From: Bacteroidales bacterium UBA4866
Lineage (GTDB): Bacteria > Bacteroidota > Bacteroidia > Bacteroidales > P3
Assembly: GCA_002399565.1 (NCBI GenBank)
Contig: DHDW01000048.1
Location: 30,137 to 42,424 of the forward strand
DNA: 12,288 bases
Direction: 5' to 3'
A program made the translations under genes and the position numbers. Below the pieces are notes generated by a model. It saw only the letters and a list, made by a program, of their open reading frames with translations. It was not told the origin of the DNA and did no database searches. This document shows, piece by piece, positions 1 through 8,435 of the stretch (its first letter is position 1; each line of letters opens with the position of its first letter).

Positions 1-765
1 TTGCTCAGAGCCCCAAATGGTATCTATTGCAATGCAAGGATTTCCCATACATATTATATAGCCCCATGTGTCTAAGGAAGTTGAAGGAGTCCACTGTAAA
101 TTGAGAGTTTGCGATAAAACATCAACAGAGGATGAAAGCAAAACTGGCTCTGTAGGTATTTCATGGTCTCCAATAATTATCTTTTTTACATTTGAAACCG
201 ATGAACAAATATAAATATTTGGCAACTCCACCCTATAACTTACAGTATCGGAACAGCGTAAGAGAAAACTATCAGTATAACTCGTGTCTAAAGTAGTACC
301 TATTTGTTGCCATTGCCCCTCACTTGCAAACTTTCTAAATATAGTATAGCTTTGCCCTTCTGTGCCATATAGAGGTTGTGAAGACGAAGGATGTGGAGAA
401 GTCCAATTAAGTTTAAAAGAAGAAGTTGTAAGGTTTGTGATTGATAAAAATATAGTATTTCCGTAAGAAGTCTTAGTTGAACCATCTGAAACTCTATATT
501 TTATTTGATTGTTGTTAGCATTATTATCAATTGAATTATCAGTAAAACTACTTTGAGAAGCATTTGTAATTACTCCAATTCTAACCCAAGAATTAGATAT
601 AGAGCTATAGGAATCTATTGTATATTCAACAATAGAGGGAGATGTAGTGTAATGAATGGTAGTGGAGCCATCTTCATTTACTTGAGTACAAAGAATATCA
701 GGTTCTTGTCCAAAAAGAAAGCTTGAACAAGTGAGTAATAAAACTATCAATAATATTCTTTTCAT
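1..765 (-). CDS. Secreted fibronectin type III-like protein, N-terminal part only
   Basis: This frame is open from an ATG at 765 to the left edge (255 codons), so the C-terminus is missing. The protein starts with a signal peptide (KR, then a hydrophobic run, with probable cleavage near FLFGQ at residues 15-20). After that come beta-rich repeats that read like fibronectin type III or Ig-like modules: one around residues 110-195 (FKLNWTSP, YTIFRKF, SYRVELP) and the start of another at about 203-255 (LNLQWTPS, WGYIICM). Proteins of this kind in Bacteroidota often end in a gliding-motility or T9SS sorting domain and are exported to the surface. That domain would lie outside the window, so the cargo role is inference. 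The gene begins 23 bases after the stop of the M16-like gene on the same strand and is probably co-transcribed with it. The early LTC is not a good lipobox, because Thr sits just before Cys. Confidence 0.75.
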   Translation of the reverse strand, partial: MKRILLIVLLLTCSSFLFGQEPDILCTQVNEDGSTTIHYTTSPSIVEYTIDSYSSISNSWVRIGVITNASQSSFTDNSIDNNANNNQIKYRVSDGSTKTSYGNTIFLSITNLTTSSFKLNWTSPHPSSSQPLYGTEGQSYTIFRKFASEGQWQQIGTTLDTSYTDSFLLRCSDTVSYRVELPNIYICSSVSNVKKIIIGDHEIPTEPVLLSSSVDVLSQTLNLQWTPSTSLDTWGYIICMGNPCIAIDTIWGSEQ

Positions 766-788
766 ACGTTTACAGCTATAAAACGAAT

Positions 789-2063
789 CTACTTAATAAT
801 TGTTGCATTTCCAACCCTTAGCTCAATCATTTGATTTATATCTAAGTATTTTTGTGCAAGCCTTTGAATATCCTCTTTAGAAACTTGAGTAATCACTCTT
901 AAATATTTTTCATAGTAATCTTTTTCAAAATCAAATTTCAACAAAGGACGGAAATTTTCAGCAAGCTCAAAACTACCATCCAAACTTCTCAAAACATTAC
1001 CCATCATATAGTTCTTTACTCTTTGCAATTCTTCATCATCAACCAATTCCTTTTGCAATTTCTCAATCTCAACATAAATTTCATCAATTGCATCTTGACA
1101 GTTTTCTTGCTTAACATCTGCTCCAATCAAAAACACTCCAATATCACTAAATGAGTATAAAATTGAGTTAATTCCATAAGTATACCCCTTATCCTCACGA
1201 ATATTAGACATTAATCGAGAGCCAAAATATCCCCCAAGCAAACAATTCAAAACCGTCAAATTCATATAATCTTCATGCTTAACGCTTATTGTTTTAAATC
1301 CAATTCTTATGGAGGCCTGAACAGCAGAAGGAAGGTCAATTGTTTTTATTAGTTTTTCATTAGCTCCAAAAACTAAACTCTTTTCCTTAATATCTCCCCT
1401 ATCCTTCCAGTCATTTTTTCCAAAGTGTTTATTAAGCAATGAAATCAACTTATCGTCTACATTTCCAGAAAGGAGAACAGAACATTTGTTAGAAGAATAA
1501 AATGAATTGTAGAAATCAACCAGATGTTTTCTTTCCAATAAATCGAAATCTTCCAAAGTCCCAATTTGCCCAAAAGGATGCTCCTTACCAAAAACCATCT
1601 CATAGAAATTGTTCTTAGCCAAATGGTCAGTTTTTTGCTGATTAATCAAAAACTGCTTCCTAAGACGTTGAAGATATGTATCTAATTCGGTTTGTGAAAA
1701 TGCAGGGTCTTTAATAATTTCTTCAAAACAAGGTAATAAATTATCTTGATGTTTATTCAAAAAATAGAAACACACACTCGAAGTTTCCTTATCAACAGTC
1801 TTTTCAATAAAGGCACCATAAAAATCAATAATATTTGCAATTTCAATGGCAGAATGCTTTGAAGAACCTTCAGAAATAAGAGAATTGGCAGCAACAGAAG
1901 AATATATTTGAGTTTGATTCATAACTCCCCCATTCTCAAAAAAGAACTCCAACCTCACAATATCCATACTATCATTCTCAAAAGAATAAACTTTTAATCC
2001 ATTATCCAAAACATATTTCGTAGCTTCTAAAGAAGGAAGAGTAAAGTTAAAATTATTTTTCAT
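789..2063 (-). CDS. Peptidase M16-fold protein lacking the zinc motif
   Basis: A 424-residue insulinase-family protein of the two-domain M16 type. The N-terminus has the usual opening (VLDNGLKVY, residues 17-25). The second domain carries the family signature GSRLMSNIREDKGYTYGI (about 281-298). Where active members have HxxEH with a downstream Glu, this protein reads LISEGSSKHSAIEIA (about 62-76), so the zinc ligands are absent and it is probably not an active protease. Non-catalytic M16 subunits are known as partners of active ones, but no active partner gene is in view. An upstream in-frame ATG at 2120 would add a 19-residue hydrophobic stretch. I prefer 2063 because a promoter -7 box sits at 2096-2103, inside that extension, and residues from 20 onward match the family. 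If the longer start were used, the protein could be membrane-anchored or exported. Confidence 0.85.
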   Translation of the reverse strand: MKNNFNFTLPSLEATKYVLDNGLKVYSFENDSMDIVRLEFFFENGGVMNQTQIYSSVAANSLISEGSSKHSAIEIANIIDFYGAFIEKTVDKETSSVCFYFLNKHQDNLLPCFEEIIKDPAFSQTELDTYLQRLRKQFLINQQKTDHLAKNNFYEMVFGKEHPFGQIGTLEDFDLLERKHLVDFYNSFYSSNKCSVLLSGNVDDKLISLLNKHFGKNDWKDRGDIKEKSLVFGANEKLIKTIDLPSAVQASIRIGFKTISVKHEDYMNLTVLNCLLGGYFGSRLMSNIREDKGYTYGINSILYSFSDIGVFLIGADVKQENCQDAIDEIYVEIEKLQKELVDDEELQRVKNYMMGNVLRSLDGSFELAENFRPLLKFDFEKDYYEKYLRVITQVSKEDIQRLAQKYLDINQMIELRVGNATIIK

Positions 2064-2095
2064 AAATAAATCCCTAATTGCTATTGATAAGTATG

Positions 2096-2103
2096 CAAAA
2101 ATA
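2096..2103 (-). promoter_or_regulatory. Probable -7 box for the M16-like gene
   Basis: On the minus strand this reads TATTTTTG, a full match to the Bacteroidota -7 consensus TAnnTTTG. Transcription would begin about 7 bases further on, near 2089, leaving a leader of roughly 26 bases before the ATG at 2063. The upstream TTG (2118-2120 on the plus strand as CAA) is only 14 bases away, closer than the normal 19-21, so the -33 part is weak. The box supports 2063 over 2120 as the start codon. Confidence 0.45.
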
Positions 2104-2168
2104 AAGAAAAAATTAAACAATTAGAGTTTTAAATGAAAAAGAAAGTCAAAAAAGAAATTATGCCTTTT

Positions 2169-2198
2169 GTAACTTTTTGTAATTTTGGGCGACTAATA
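2169..2198 (+). promoter_or_regulatory. ECF-type promoter upstream of the sigma factor gene
   Basis: GTAAC at 2169-2173 and CGACTAATA at 2190-2198 are separated by 16 bases. This layout resembles ECF sigma promoters (AAC-type -35, CGT/CGA-type -10, 16-17 base spacer) and differs from the housekeeping Bacteroidota pattern. It would start transcription a few bases after 2198, shortly before the ATG at 2220. It is the expected arrangement if the sigma factor drives its own gene. A housekeeping-like TAATTTTG also occurs at 2180-2187 inside the spacer, so a second overlapping promoter cannot be excluded. Confidence 0.55.
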
Positions 2199-2219
2199 GA
2201 CAAAACTACTTTTAAATTT

Positions 2220-2699
2220 ATGAATCTAAAAAGTGAATTTACTGAAATAATTGAGGAGTATAAGGCTGTAATATATAAGGTCTGTTATGTTTATGCTCAA
2301 GATAAAGAAGAAATTAACGACTATTATCAAGAGATTTTAATTAATCTTTGGAATAGCTATCCTAAGTTTAGAGGCGAGAGTAAGATTTCTACTTGGATTT
2401 ACAAAGTAAGCCTTAACACTTGTATAACTTTTATCCGTAAAAAGAAACGCAAACCATCAACAACTCCACTTTCAATTGATGTAACACTCTTTGAAGATTC
2501 AGAGACTAACAAGCAAGAAATTGAAGAGCTATACAAACTAATCAATATGTTGGAGAAAATGGAAAAAACCCTAATCTTATTATGGTTGGAAGAGAAAAAC
2601 TATGATGAAATTGCAGAAATAACAGGGCTTACACGTTCAAATGTTGCTGTGAAATTAATGCGTATTAAGAATAAATTAAAAGAATTATCTAACGAATAA
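2220..2699 (+). CDS. ECF-family RNA polymerase sigma factor
   Basis: A 159-residue protein with the two domains of an extracytoplasmic function sigma factor. Sigma region 2 lies at about residues 8-75 (DYYQEILINLWNSYPKF, then STWIYKVSLNTCITFIRKKKR, the basic -10 recognition helix end). A short linker follows, and sigma region 4 at about 103-157 contains a helix-turn-helix (YDEIAEITGLTRSNVAVKLMR). It redirects core RNA polymerase to ECF promoters. The frame is open further upstream to an ATG at 2133, but the extra 29 residues do not look like a sigma factor, and the ECF-type promoter at 2169-2198 lies within them, so I use 2220. The next gene follows after 13 bases and encodes a membrane protein that probably controls it. 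The signal sensed is not visible. Confidence 0.92.
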   Translation: MNLKSEFTEIIEEYKAVIYKVCYVYAQDKEEINDYYQEILINLWNSYPKFRGESKISTWIYKVSLNTCITFIRKKKRKPSTTPLSIDVTLFEDSETNKQEIEELYKLINMLEKMEKTLILLWLEEKNYDEIAEITGLTRSNVAVKLMRIKNKLKELSNE

Positions 2700-2712
2700 A
2701 TAATTAAAAGAA

Positions 2713-3288
2713 ATGGAACTTGAAGAATTAAAACAAAAATGGGATATACTTTCAAAAGAAGTAGAAAAACAAAAGATAATAAATCAAAAACTAATGGATA
2801 ATGTAGTAAATCAAAAACTAAAAGGATTAATTTCATATAATTGGTTTGGACTTGCATTAAGTATATTAGTTATACCTTTTGTTTATTATTTAGGTAAACG
2901 TAGTGGATTGAGCGATTTAACCTATATATATATTGGACTTGCTGGGGTTATTATCTTTATGATATGGGGAATTTTTAGTTTCAGAATACTTTTAAAGGCT
3001 AAATCTTATAATCAAGATTTGATAAGTGCAGAAAAGACAATAATTAAATATCGAAAAAGCACTTCCCTTTCTTATTTATGCCAATATATATTTATAATCC
3101 CTTATTTAGTTTATTGCCTATTTACCTTTAAGCAACTTTTCATCAGTGCAGGTACTTTATGGGTTACAATATTAGTTTTTTTAGGAGCTTTAGCTTTTAC
3201 AGTTATTGAATTAAGATGGAACATGGGGAAGATTAAAAACCTTCAAAAAAGTATTTCTGAATTAAAAGAGTTTGAAAAAGAAGATTAA
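2713..3288 (+). CDS. Four-helix membrane protein, probable partner of the ECF sigma factor
   Basis: A 191-residue protein with a charged N-terminal helix (MELEELKQKWDILSKEVEKQ and on to about residue 37). Four likely transmembrane segments follow at about 44-60, 70-92, 119-138 and 144-166, then a charged C-terminal helix. There is no zinc-binding anti-sigma motif (HxxxCxxC), so it is not a ZAS-type anti-sigma factor. Small membrane proteins with an ELxELKxxW-like start are common directly downstream of ECF sigma genes in Bacteroidota, and the role as anti-sigma factor or sensor is inferred from this pairing and the 13-base spacing. It ends 6 bases before the stop of the convergent TonB receptor gene, and no strong terminator hairpin is visible between them. 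Confidence 0.75.
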   Translation: MELEELKQKWDILSKEVEKQKIINQKLMDNVVNQKLKGLISYNWFGLALSILVIPFVYYLGKRSGLSDLTYIYIGLAGVIIFMIWGIFSFRILLKAKSYNQDLISAEKTIIKYRKSTSLSYLCQYIFIIPYLVYCLFTFKQLFISAGTLWVTILVFLGALAFTVIELRWNMGKIKNLQKSISELKEFEKED

Positions 3289-3294
3289 AAAACT

Positions 3295-5733
3295 TTAAAA
3301 CTCAATTGTAAGTTTGGCGTTGACTTGGCTTGGAGTTAGGTAGTTAGGCACTCCGTGATAGCGTCCGTCGTAGTCTCCTATCCACATATAAGAAATTACA
3401 TTATTATTGCCAAAGACATTAAACCACTCCAAATTAAACCAAATCTTCTTTAAATGACGCATAAAATTATTTTGTGCCCATTTAGTATTCTCGTCTTTTA
3501 TTCTAAAAGTGAAAGCAATATCGGCTCTCATATAAGAAGGCATTCTAAAGTTCTGCTCCCACCTCTCTGAGCCTGGAGGCCCAAAAGGATAGCCTGTACC
3601 AAAGTTGAAATTAAGATAAACCCTCAAATAAGGCATCTTTGGCACATAGTCTTGAAAACTTACATTCATATTGAAAAGTTGATCTGTTGGACGTGGTACA
3701 AATCCATGATTATCTCCTTTAATATCTTCTTTTGTTTGCATCAATGACATCGTTACCCAAGAATCAATTCCTTCAATAAATTCTCCAAACAAACGAACAT
3801 CCATTCCTGATACATAACCTTTAGAATTATTCTCTGCTGAATAGCGTATTCTAACATTATCAATTGAATAAGGTATTAAGTCCCAAAGATATTTATAGTA
3901 GGCTGAAGCTAAAAATTTGAAAGGGCGGTCAAACATCTTAAAGTTATAATCGGAAGAAAGCACCAAATGAACAGATTTCTGAGAACGAATATCGTGATTT
4001 ATATTTCCTTCAAAATCTCTATACTCCCTAAAGAAAGGCGATTGAGAATAAACACCACTTGCAAAGCGGAATAACCAATCTCTTTCCCACTTAGGCTTAA
4101 AGGACACTGATGCTCTTGGAGAAAACAAAACTTCATTGTTGAATGTCCAATACTGAGTCCTTGCTCCTGCATTAAAATACCACTCTCCTTCTTCTTTGGA
4201 AAAGCTCCATTGTCTTTGTAAAAAAGCAGAAAGTCTTGAAGAAGAAATATCATTAAAAGATTTATAGATATTTTGAAGCATTGGAGGATTTTGCGGATTT
4301 ATTTGCCCTGGAATATCAGGTAATGTTCCAACAGGAGTACCTGCTGAATCAACCATCTTCCATTCATTCATCCTATCGCTAATCAACTCATATTGATATT
4401 TTAAACCCCATGAAAGATGTCCATTATTATAGAAACGCAATCCCTTATGCTCTATATTGTAAATATTTGCAACTAAACGATTTCTTGCATGTTCAATATA
4501 AGTTCCAATTCCCCTATCAAAAAGATTACTGTCAGCCTCCGATTCTCCCATTTGAGTTTCATAAAGCCAATATTGACCTTGAATATCATAAGACTCCTTT
4601 TCATCTGTTCCAAAAGCAGATGCTATAAGTTTGAGTTGAAGTTTCTTGCTTGGATTATGAGTAAGCATTAAAGCTCCAAACATAGAAGAAAATCGGTCTA
4701 ATTCCTGACCATCAAAATATACTTTTAGTTTATATGATTGATATACACTTCCAAAGGTTGTTTCTCTTGTTCGAGGAATAAATTGATATTTATTATCTGC
4801 AAGATTACCTAAAAAAGCTATTTCTGTTTTTTCATTTAAATCGTAAGTTAAATATGCTTGAAGGTCATTAAACACTGGGTAATAGCTTCCTTCTGTATCC
4901 AATGAGCCAAGAATATATTTATTTGTTTTGTTTCTGTATCCAATCTGATAAGTCATTCTTGAGCCAATTAAACCTTGAAGATGAGCACTTCCTCCTAAAA
5001 GACTAATTGATGCACTTCCTGAAAACTCTTGAGGCTTTTTATATCTTATATCCAAAACTGAAGAAAGTTTATCTCCATACTTGGCGTCAAAACCTCCTGA
5101 AGAAAATAAAATATCTCCTACCATTTCTGAATTTACAAAACTTAATCCCTCTTGTTGTCCACTTCTAATTAAGAAAGGACGAAATATCTCAATATCATTA
5201 ACGTAAACCAAATTCTCATCATAATTTCCTCCACGAACAGAGTATTGAGATGAAAGCTCATTGGAGGAACTAACCCCTTCAAAGGTTTTAATTAACCCCT
5301 CTATTCCAGATGTTGGACCCACAACGTTCTTTGCCCATTCTGTTTTTATTCTTGTTATTCCTTCTTCTCTTGAATTATCTTCCCTTATTTCAATTTCTTT
5401 TAGAGTTGTATTGGAGCGAATAAGGGAGAAGTTGATTTCCTTAATTTCATTGGGTTTAAGTTTAACCTTATATAGCTTTGTTGCATATCCAATGTAGGAG
5501 ATTGCTAATTCTAAATCCTTGTTTGCAGGAACAGTAAACGAGAACTCCCCTTTTTGATTAGTTGTTGCTCCAATTGCAATATCAAGATTAATAATACCAA
5601 CATTTACCAAATCCAATCCTTCGTTCTTTTCATTAGTAATTTTACCTTTAATAAATGCAGTCTTGCCTTGTGAAAAAGCTTGAACTGAAACTAATAGAAA
5701 AATTAAGATTATTGGTATGTGTTTGCGTATCAT
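3295..5733 (-). CDS. TonB-dependent outer-membrane receptor with carboxypeptidase-regulatory-like domain
   Basis: An 812-residue outer-membrane beta-barrel transporter. It has a signal peptide (residues 1 to about 21, cleavage near AFSQ) and a carboxypeptidase D regulatory-like beta-sandwich at about 25-110 (IKGKITNEKNEGLDLVNVGI, ending in ISYIGYATK-type strands). A plug domain lies at about 130-235, with the conserved YSVRGGNYDENLVYVNDIEIF at 164-184 and SSGGFDAKYGDKLSSVLDI at 211-229. The barrel runs from about 240 to the end and closes with the expected terminal Phe. Such receptors import bulky ligands using TonB energy; the ligand here is unknown, and no SusD partner lies next to the gene. 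The start is 49 bases after the stop of the T9SS plug-like gene, where I see no clear promoter, so it is probably the last gene of the PepD operon. Confidence 0.92.
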   Translation of the reverse strand: MIRKHIPIILIFLLVSVQAFSQGKTAFIKGKITNEKNEGLDLVNVGIINLDIAIGATTNQKGEFSFTVPANKDLELAISYIGYATKLYKVKLKPNEIKEINFSLIRSNTTLKEIEIREDNSREEGITRIKTEWAKNVVGPTSGIEGLIKTFEGVSSSNELSSQYSVRGGNYDENLVYVNDIEIFRPFLIRSGQQEGLSFVNSEMVGDILFSSGGFDAKYGDKLSSVLDIRYKKPQEFSGSASISLLGGSAHLQGLIGSRMTYQIGYRNKTNKYILGSLDTEGSYYPVFNDLQAYLTYDLNEKTEIAFLGNLADNKYQFIPRTRETTFGSVYQSYKLKVYFDGQELDRFSSMFGALMLTHNPSKKLQLKLIASAFGTDEKESYDIQGQYWLYETQMGESEADSNLFDRGIGTYIEHARNRLVANIYNIEHKGLRFYNNGHLSWGLKYQYELISDRMNEWKMVDSAGTPVGTLPDIPGQINPQNPPMLQNIYKSFNDISSSRLSAFLQRQWSFSKEEGEWYFNAGARTQYWTFNNEVLFSPRASVSFKPKWERDWLFRFASGVYSQSPFFREYRDFEGNINHDIRSQKSVHLVLSSDYNFKMFDRPFKFLASAYYKYLWDLIPYSIDNVRIRYSAENNSKGYVSGMDVRLFGEFIEGIDSWVTMSLMQTKEDIKGDNHGFVPRPTDQLFNMNVSFQDYVPKMPYLRVYLNFNFGTGYPFGPPGSERWEQNFRMPSYMRADIAFTFRIKDENTKWAQNNFMRHLKKIWFNLEWFNVFGNNNVISYMWIGDYDGRYHGVPNYLTPSQVNAKLTIEF

Positions 5734-5782
5734 TATTTATATTTGAATTGTGAAAGTCTTTTCTTTACTTATCCTTAGTTTA

Positions 5783-7042
5783 TTATTTATTTATATCCAC
5801 CTTAGAATAACCTATTAAACTATCATATCTATATCCAGGTTGACGGTAATAAACGAATATATTATATGAATTATTAGACTCAGAGAAATTTCCTTCCATT
5901 TCATTCAAATTAAATGAAGAAGGATTATTTTTTTCAGAAGACATTATCATATAGTTGTAGAAACCTTGCTTAAGATATAGCTTTGCTGTATAAGCTCTGT
6001 AAGTAGGATTATAAGTCATTTTATTTTGATTATTACAATACCAATCGGAAAGCTCTCCCCAAACATAGTAGTCTGATTCCAAACTCACTGGTGTATTCAA
6101 ATAGAAATTTACCCATGCATAGTCAGATTCCAAGTTAAAATTATTTGCTCTTTCGCTTCTAACATAGTAGTTTCCATTCAAATCGCCAATGGTAGTGTAT
6201 GCAATATTTTTTCTATTTATTATTGGTCGCAAAATAACAACATTTTGCTCATCAACATAATCAAAATTACTTACTGTTTGAGAACGTGTTCTAAGGCTTG
6301 TGAAATCAAAATTTCTAAACTCATTTCCAGCCTCAAACAAATTTGCATTATCAAAAGAATACTCCAATTCATTGGCTCTATACTGCCTAAGCTTTAAAAG
6401 AGAAGCATTATCCCTTCTTTGATTCTGCAAAACAACAACTTTCAAAAATCTATTTGGGTCAGCAAAAGATATATTAGAGGTTGGAGACACAAAAACATCT
6501 ACTTCCTGCATTGTTCTTTGAGTTTGTGGACTTCGAGACATAATTGGATTTGCTCTAATATTTGCTCCATCTTCCACAACCATAAACCTTCTAACCATAA
6601 CAACCTTATCTGTGTTGTCATCAGCATAAACCTTTATAATGTAATTGCCTGAAACCAAAAAACGCATCATTGAAGAAGGAAACTCCTGCCAATAATGCAC
6701 ATAGCGTTGAATGGTATTTACTGAATTTGAATGATTTTCAATATATCCCGATTCAAAACCTTCAATATATTCTTGAGGAGTTAGCTCACTTTGAGTCCAG
6801 TCGTAATTGCAATGGATTATTGAATAATTGTATCTTTGAGTATTTTCAACCAAATCGTCAAATCTAAGTATTAGCTTATCGTCAGTACCCAAACGAATTA
6901 CAGGGAGCGAAAAGTCCACTCCCTCTAACTCAAATTTCACGCTTTTGATTAATGGACTATAAACTTTCTCTTGCCAATAGGTTTGAGAAAATATAGTTAA
7001 TGAAATTAATAAAAAGGAAATTAATGAAAATCCTCTTCTCAT
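5783..7042 (-). CDS. Type IX secretion plug-domain protein (DUF5103 family)
   Basis: A 419-residue exported protein with a signal peptide ending near TIFSQ (residues 16-20). The N-terminal half carries the hallmark pattern of the DUF5103 family: YNYSIIHCNYDW at 71-82, then EYIEGF, NSVNTIQRYVHYW and SGNYIIKVY (131-139). The C-terminal half is beta-rich (YYVWGELSDWY, QGFYNYMI) and resembles a carbohydrate-module-like sandwich. From established work in Flavobacterium, a member of this family plugs the periplasmic side of the giant SprA translocon of the T9SS. Applying that role here is inference from family membership; no other T9SS gene is in view. The ATG begins one base after the M24 peptidase stop, so translation is probably coupled. 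Length is normal for the family. Confidence 0.85.
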   Translation of the reverse strand: MRRGFSLISFLLISLTIFSQTYWQEKVYSPLIKSVKFELEGVDFSLPVIRLGTDDKLILRFDDLVENTQRYNYSIIHCNYDWTQSELTPQEYIEGFESGYIENHSNSVNTIQRYVHYWQEFPSSMMRFLVSGNYIIKVYADDNTDKVVMVRRFMVVEDGANIRANPIMSRSPQTQRTMQEVDVFVSPTSNISFADPNRFLKVVVLQNQRRDNASLLKLRQYRANELEYSFDNANLFEAGNEFRNFDFTSLRTRSQTVSNFDYVDEQNVVILRPIINRKNIAYTTIGDLNGNYYVRSERANNFNLESDYAWVNFYLNTPVSLESDYYVWGELSDWYCNNQNKMTYNPTYRAYTAKLYLKQGFYNYMIMSSEKNNPSSFNLNEMEGNFSESNNSYNIFVYYRQPGYRYDSLIGYSKVDINK

Positions 7043-7043
7043 C

Positions 7044-8432
7044 TTATGACATTATTTCTTCAATCTCTTTAACTGTTTTAGGAATTGGAGTGCCTAAAAC
7101 TCTGCTTGATTTTTCTGTAACCAAAATATCATCTTCAATTCTAATTCCTCCAAAGTCTTTATATAACTCAAGTTCTTTATAGTTAACAAATGAAAGGAAT
7201 TTCTTTTCTGCTTTAAATTTATCAATTAGTGCAGGAATAAAATAACATCCTGGCTCATTAGTAATAACATGTCCTGGTTCTAATTTTCTGCCAAAACGCA
7301 ATGAACGAAGTCCAAATTGATTTGAACGGGAAGTCTTTTCATCATATCCAACAATGGTTTCATCAAAGTTTTCCATATCATGAACATCCATTCCCATCAT
7401 ATGACCTAAGCCATGAGGCATAAACAATCCCATTGCTCCTTCCTTAACAGCTTCTTCAATATCACCTTTCATTAGTCCAATTGCTTTTAAGCCTTCACCC
7501 AATTCTTTAACAGCTTTAAGATGAATTCCCTTATATTCAATTCCTGGTTTAATGGATTGTTGAGCAATTAAATTAGCATTCAATACAGCCTCATAAACTC
7601 CCTTTTGTCTTTCATCAAACTTACCTCCACAAGGCACTGTTCTTGTAATATCTGAGCAATATCCACTTGGAGTTTCACAACCAGCATCAGAAACCAACAT
7701 TCTTCCTTTCTTTAGTTTTAGGCTATGGTCGTGTCCATGAAGAATTTCTCCATGTGTTGTAAGAATGATTGGGAATGAAACAGGACCGCCTCCACTTAAT
7801 GCAATACCTTCCATGATGCCTGCAATCTCATACTCATAAGTATTTAGATTCTTTGCCATACGCATCATTGTAGTGTGCATTTTATATGCTGTTTCAATTG
7901 CTTTTTCTATTTCTGCAATCTCTTCCAATGACTTAATGGAACGTTGTTTAACTATTGCTTTACGAAGTTCAAGAGAAGCAAATTTTTCAACATGGTCTTT
8001 CTTAATATGCAAAAGAGAAGAAAGCAAATTTCTATTTTCTGCTCTGTAAGGAGGGAGGAAATGTATTTTTCTTTCCTGCAACATTGCCTGTTCCAAAAGA
8101 TTGGCAAGGTCTTTTCTACTTCCAGTGTTCTTTACCCCTATCTTATCTGCTCTATCTCTAACTGAAGCAACTGGACCAGTCCATATAATATCATCTATTT
8201 CAACATCATCACCAAACAAATAATCTTCTCCAGAGTTTGCATCAATTACTCCTGCAAGGTCTTGGAGATTATATTCAAAGAAATAGCGAAATGATGAATC
8301 TTGACGGAAAGTATAAATATTTGCAACGTAATTAAATGGTGAGTCTGAGTTTCCTAAAATTAGAATTAAACCATCCTTAATATCTTTTGCTAATTGTTTT
8401 CTACGATTAACGTAGGTGCTTTTACTAAACAT
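7044..8432 (-). CDS. Xaa-Pro aminopeptidase (peptidase M24, aminopeptidase P family)
   Basis: A 462-residue dinuclear metallopeptidase that removes an N-terminal residue preceding proline. The N-terminal creatinase-like domain (about 1-165) begins YVNRRKQLAKDIKDGLILIL. The pita-bread catalytic domain follows. Metal ligands can be read as D249 and D261 (SDAGCETPSGYCSDITRT), H344 (MPHGLGHMMGMDVHD), E393 (TNEPGCYF) and E433 (GIRIEDDILVTE), so the site is complete. The two Asp ligands are 12 residues apart, one more than the usual 11. There is no signal peptide, so it is cytosolic. It sits 3 bases after the small membrane protein gene and 1 base before the plug-like gene, a tight operon position. 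Together with the PepD-type dipeptidase at the front of the unit it would finish breakdown of proline-containing peptides. Confidence 0.93.
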   Translation of the reverse strand: MFSKSTYVNRRKQLAKDIKDGLILILGNSDSPFNYVANIYTFRQDSSFRYFFEYNLQDLAGVIDANSGEDYLFGDDVEIDDIIWTGPVASVRDRADKIGVKNTGSRKDLANLLEQAMLQERKIHFLPPYRAENRNLLSSLLHIKKDHVEKFASLELRKAIVKQRSIKSLEEIAEIEKAIETAYKMHTTMMRMAKNLNTYEYEIAGIMEGIALSGGGPVSFPIILTTHGEILHGHDHSLKLKKGRMLVSDAGCETPSGYCSDITRTVPCGGKFDERQKGVYEAVLNANLIAQQSIKPGIEYKGIHLKAVKELGEGLKAIGLMKGDIEEAVKEGAMGLFMPHGLGHMMGMDVHDMENFDETIVGYDEKTSRSNQFGLRSLRFGRKLEPGHVITNEPGCYFIPALIDKFKAEKKFLSFVNYKELELYKDFGGIRIEDDILVTEKSSRVLGTPIPKTVKEIEEIMS

Positions 8433-8435
8433 AAT

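Noticed and set aside
727..765. Lipoprotein signal in the left-edge protein (LTC near residue 13)
   Set aside because: Thr before Cys is not a normal lipobox, the hydrophobic core is too short before it, and a standard cleavage site follows at about residue 20.
2064..2120. N-terminal extension of the M16-like protein starting at 2120
   Set aside because: It is hydrophobic and could be a signal sequence, but a -7 promoter box lies inside it and family similarity begins at the ATG at 2063.
2133..2219. 29-residue N-terminal extension of the sigma factor
   Set aside because: It does not resemble sigma region 2, and the ECF-type promoter lies inside it.
3286..3310. Bidirectional terminator between the convergent genes
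   Set aside because: Only a five-pair A/T stem (TTAAA/TTTAA) is present, too weak to call.
4410..4671. Plus-strand open frames inside the TonB receptor and other genes
   Set aside because: They are antisense shadows of well-supported genes, with no family resemblance.
7044..8432. One-residue-longer spacing of the two metal Asp ligands (D249, D261) in the M24 peptidase as a novel feature
   Set aside because: All five ligands are present and small loop changes at this site are plausible in the family, so I noted it in the gene entry only.
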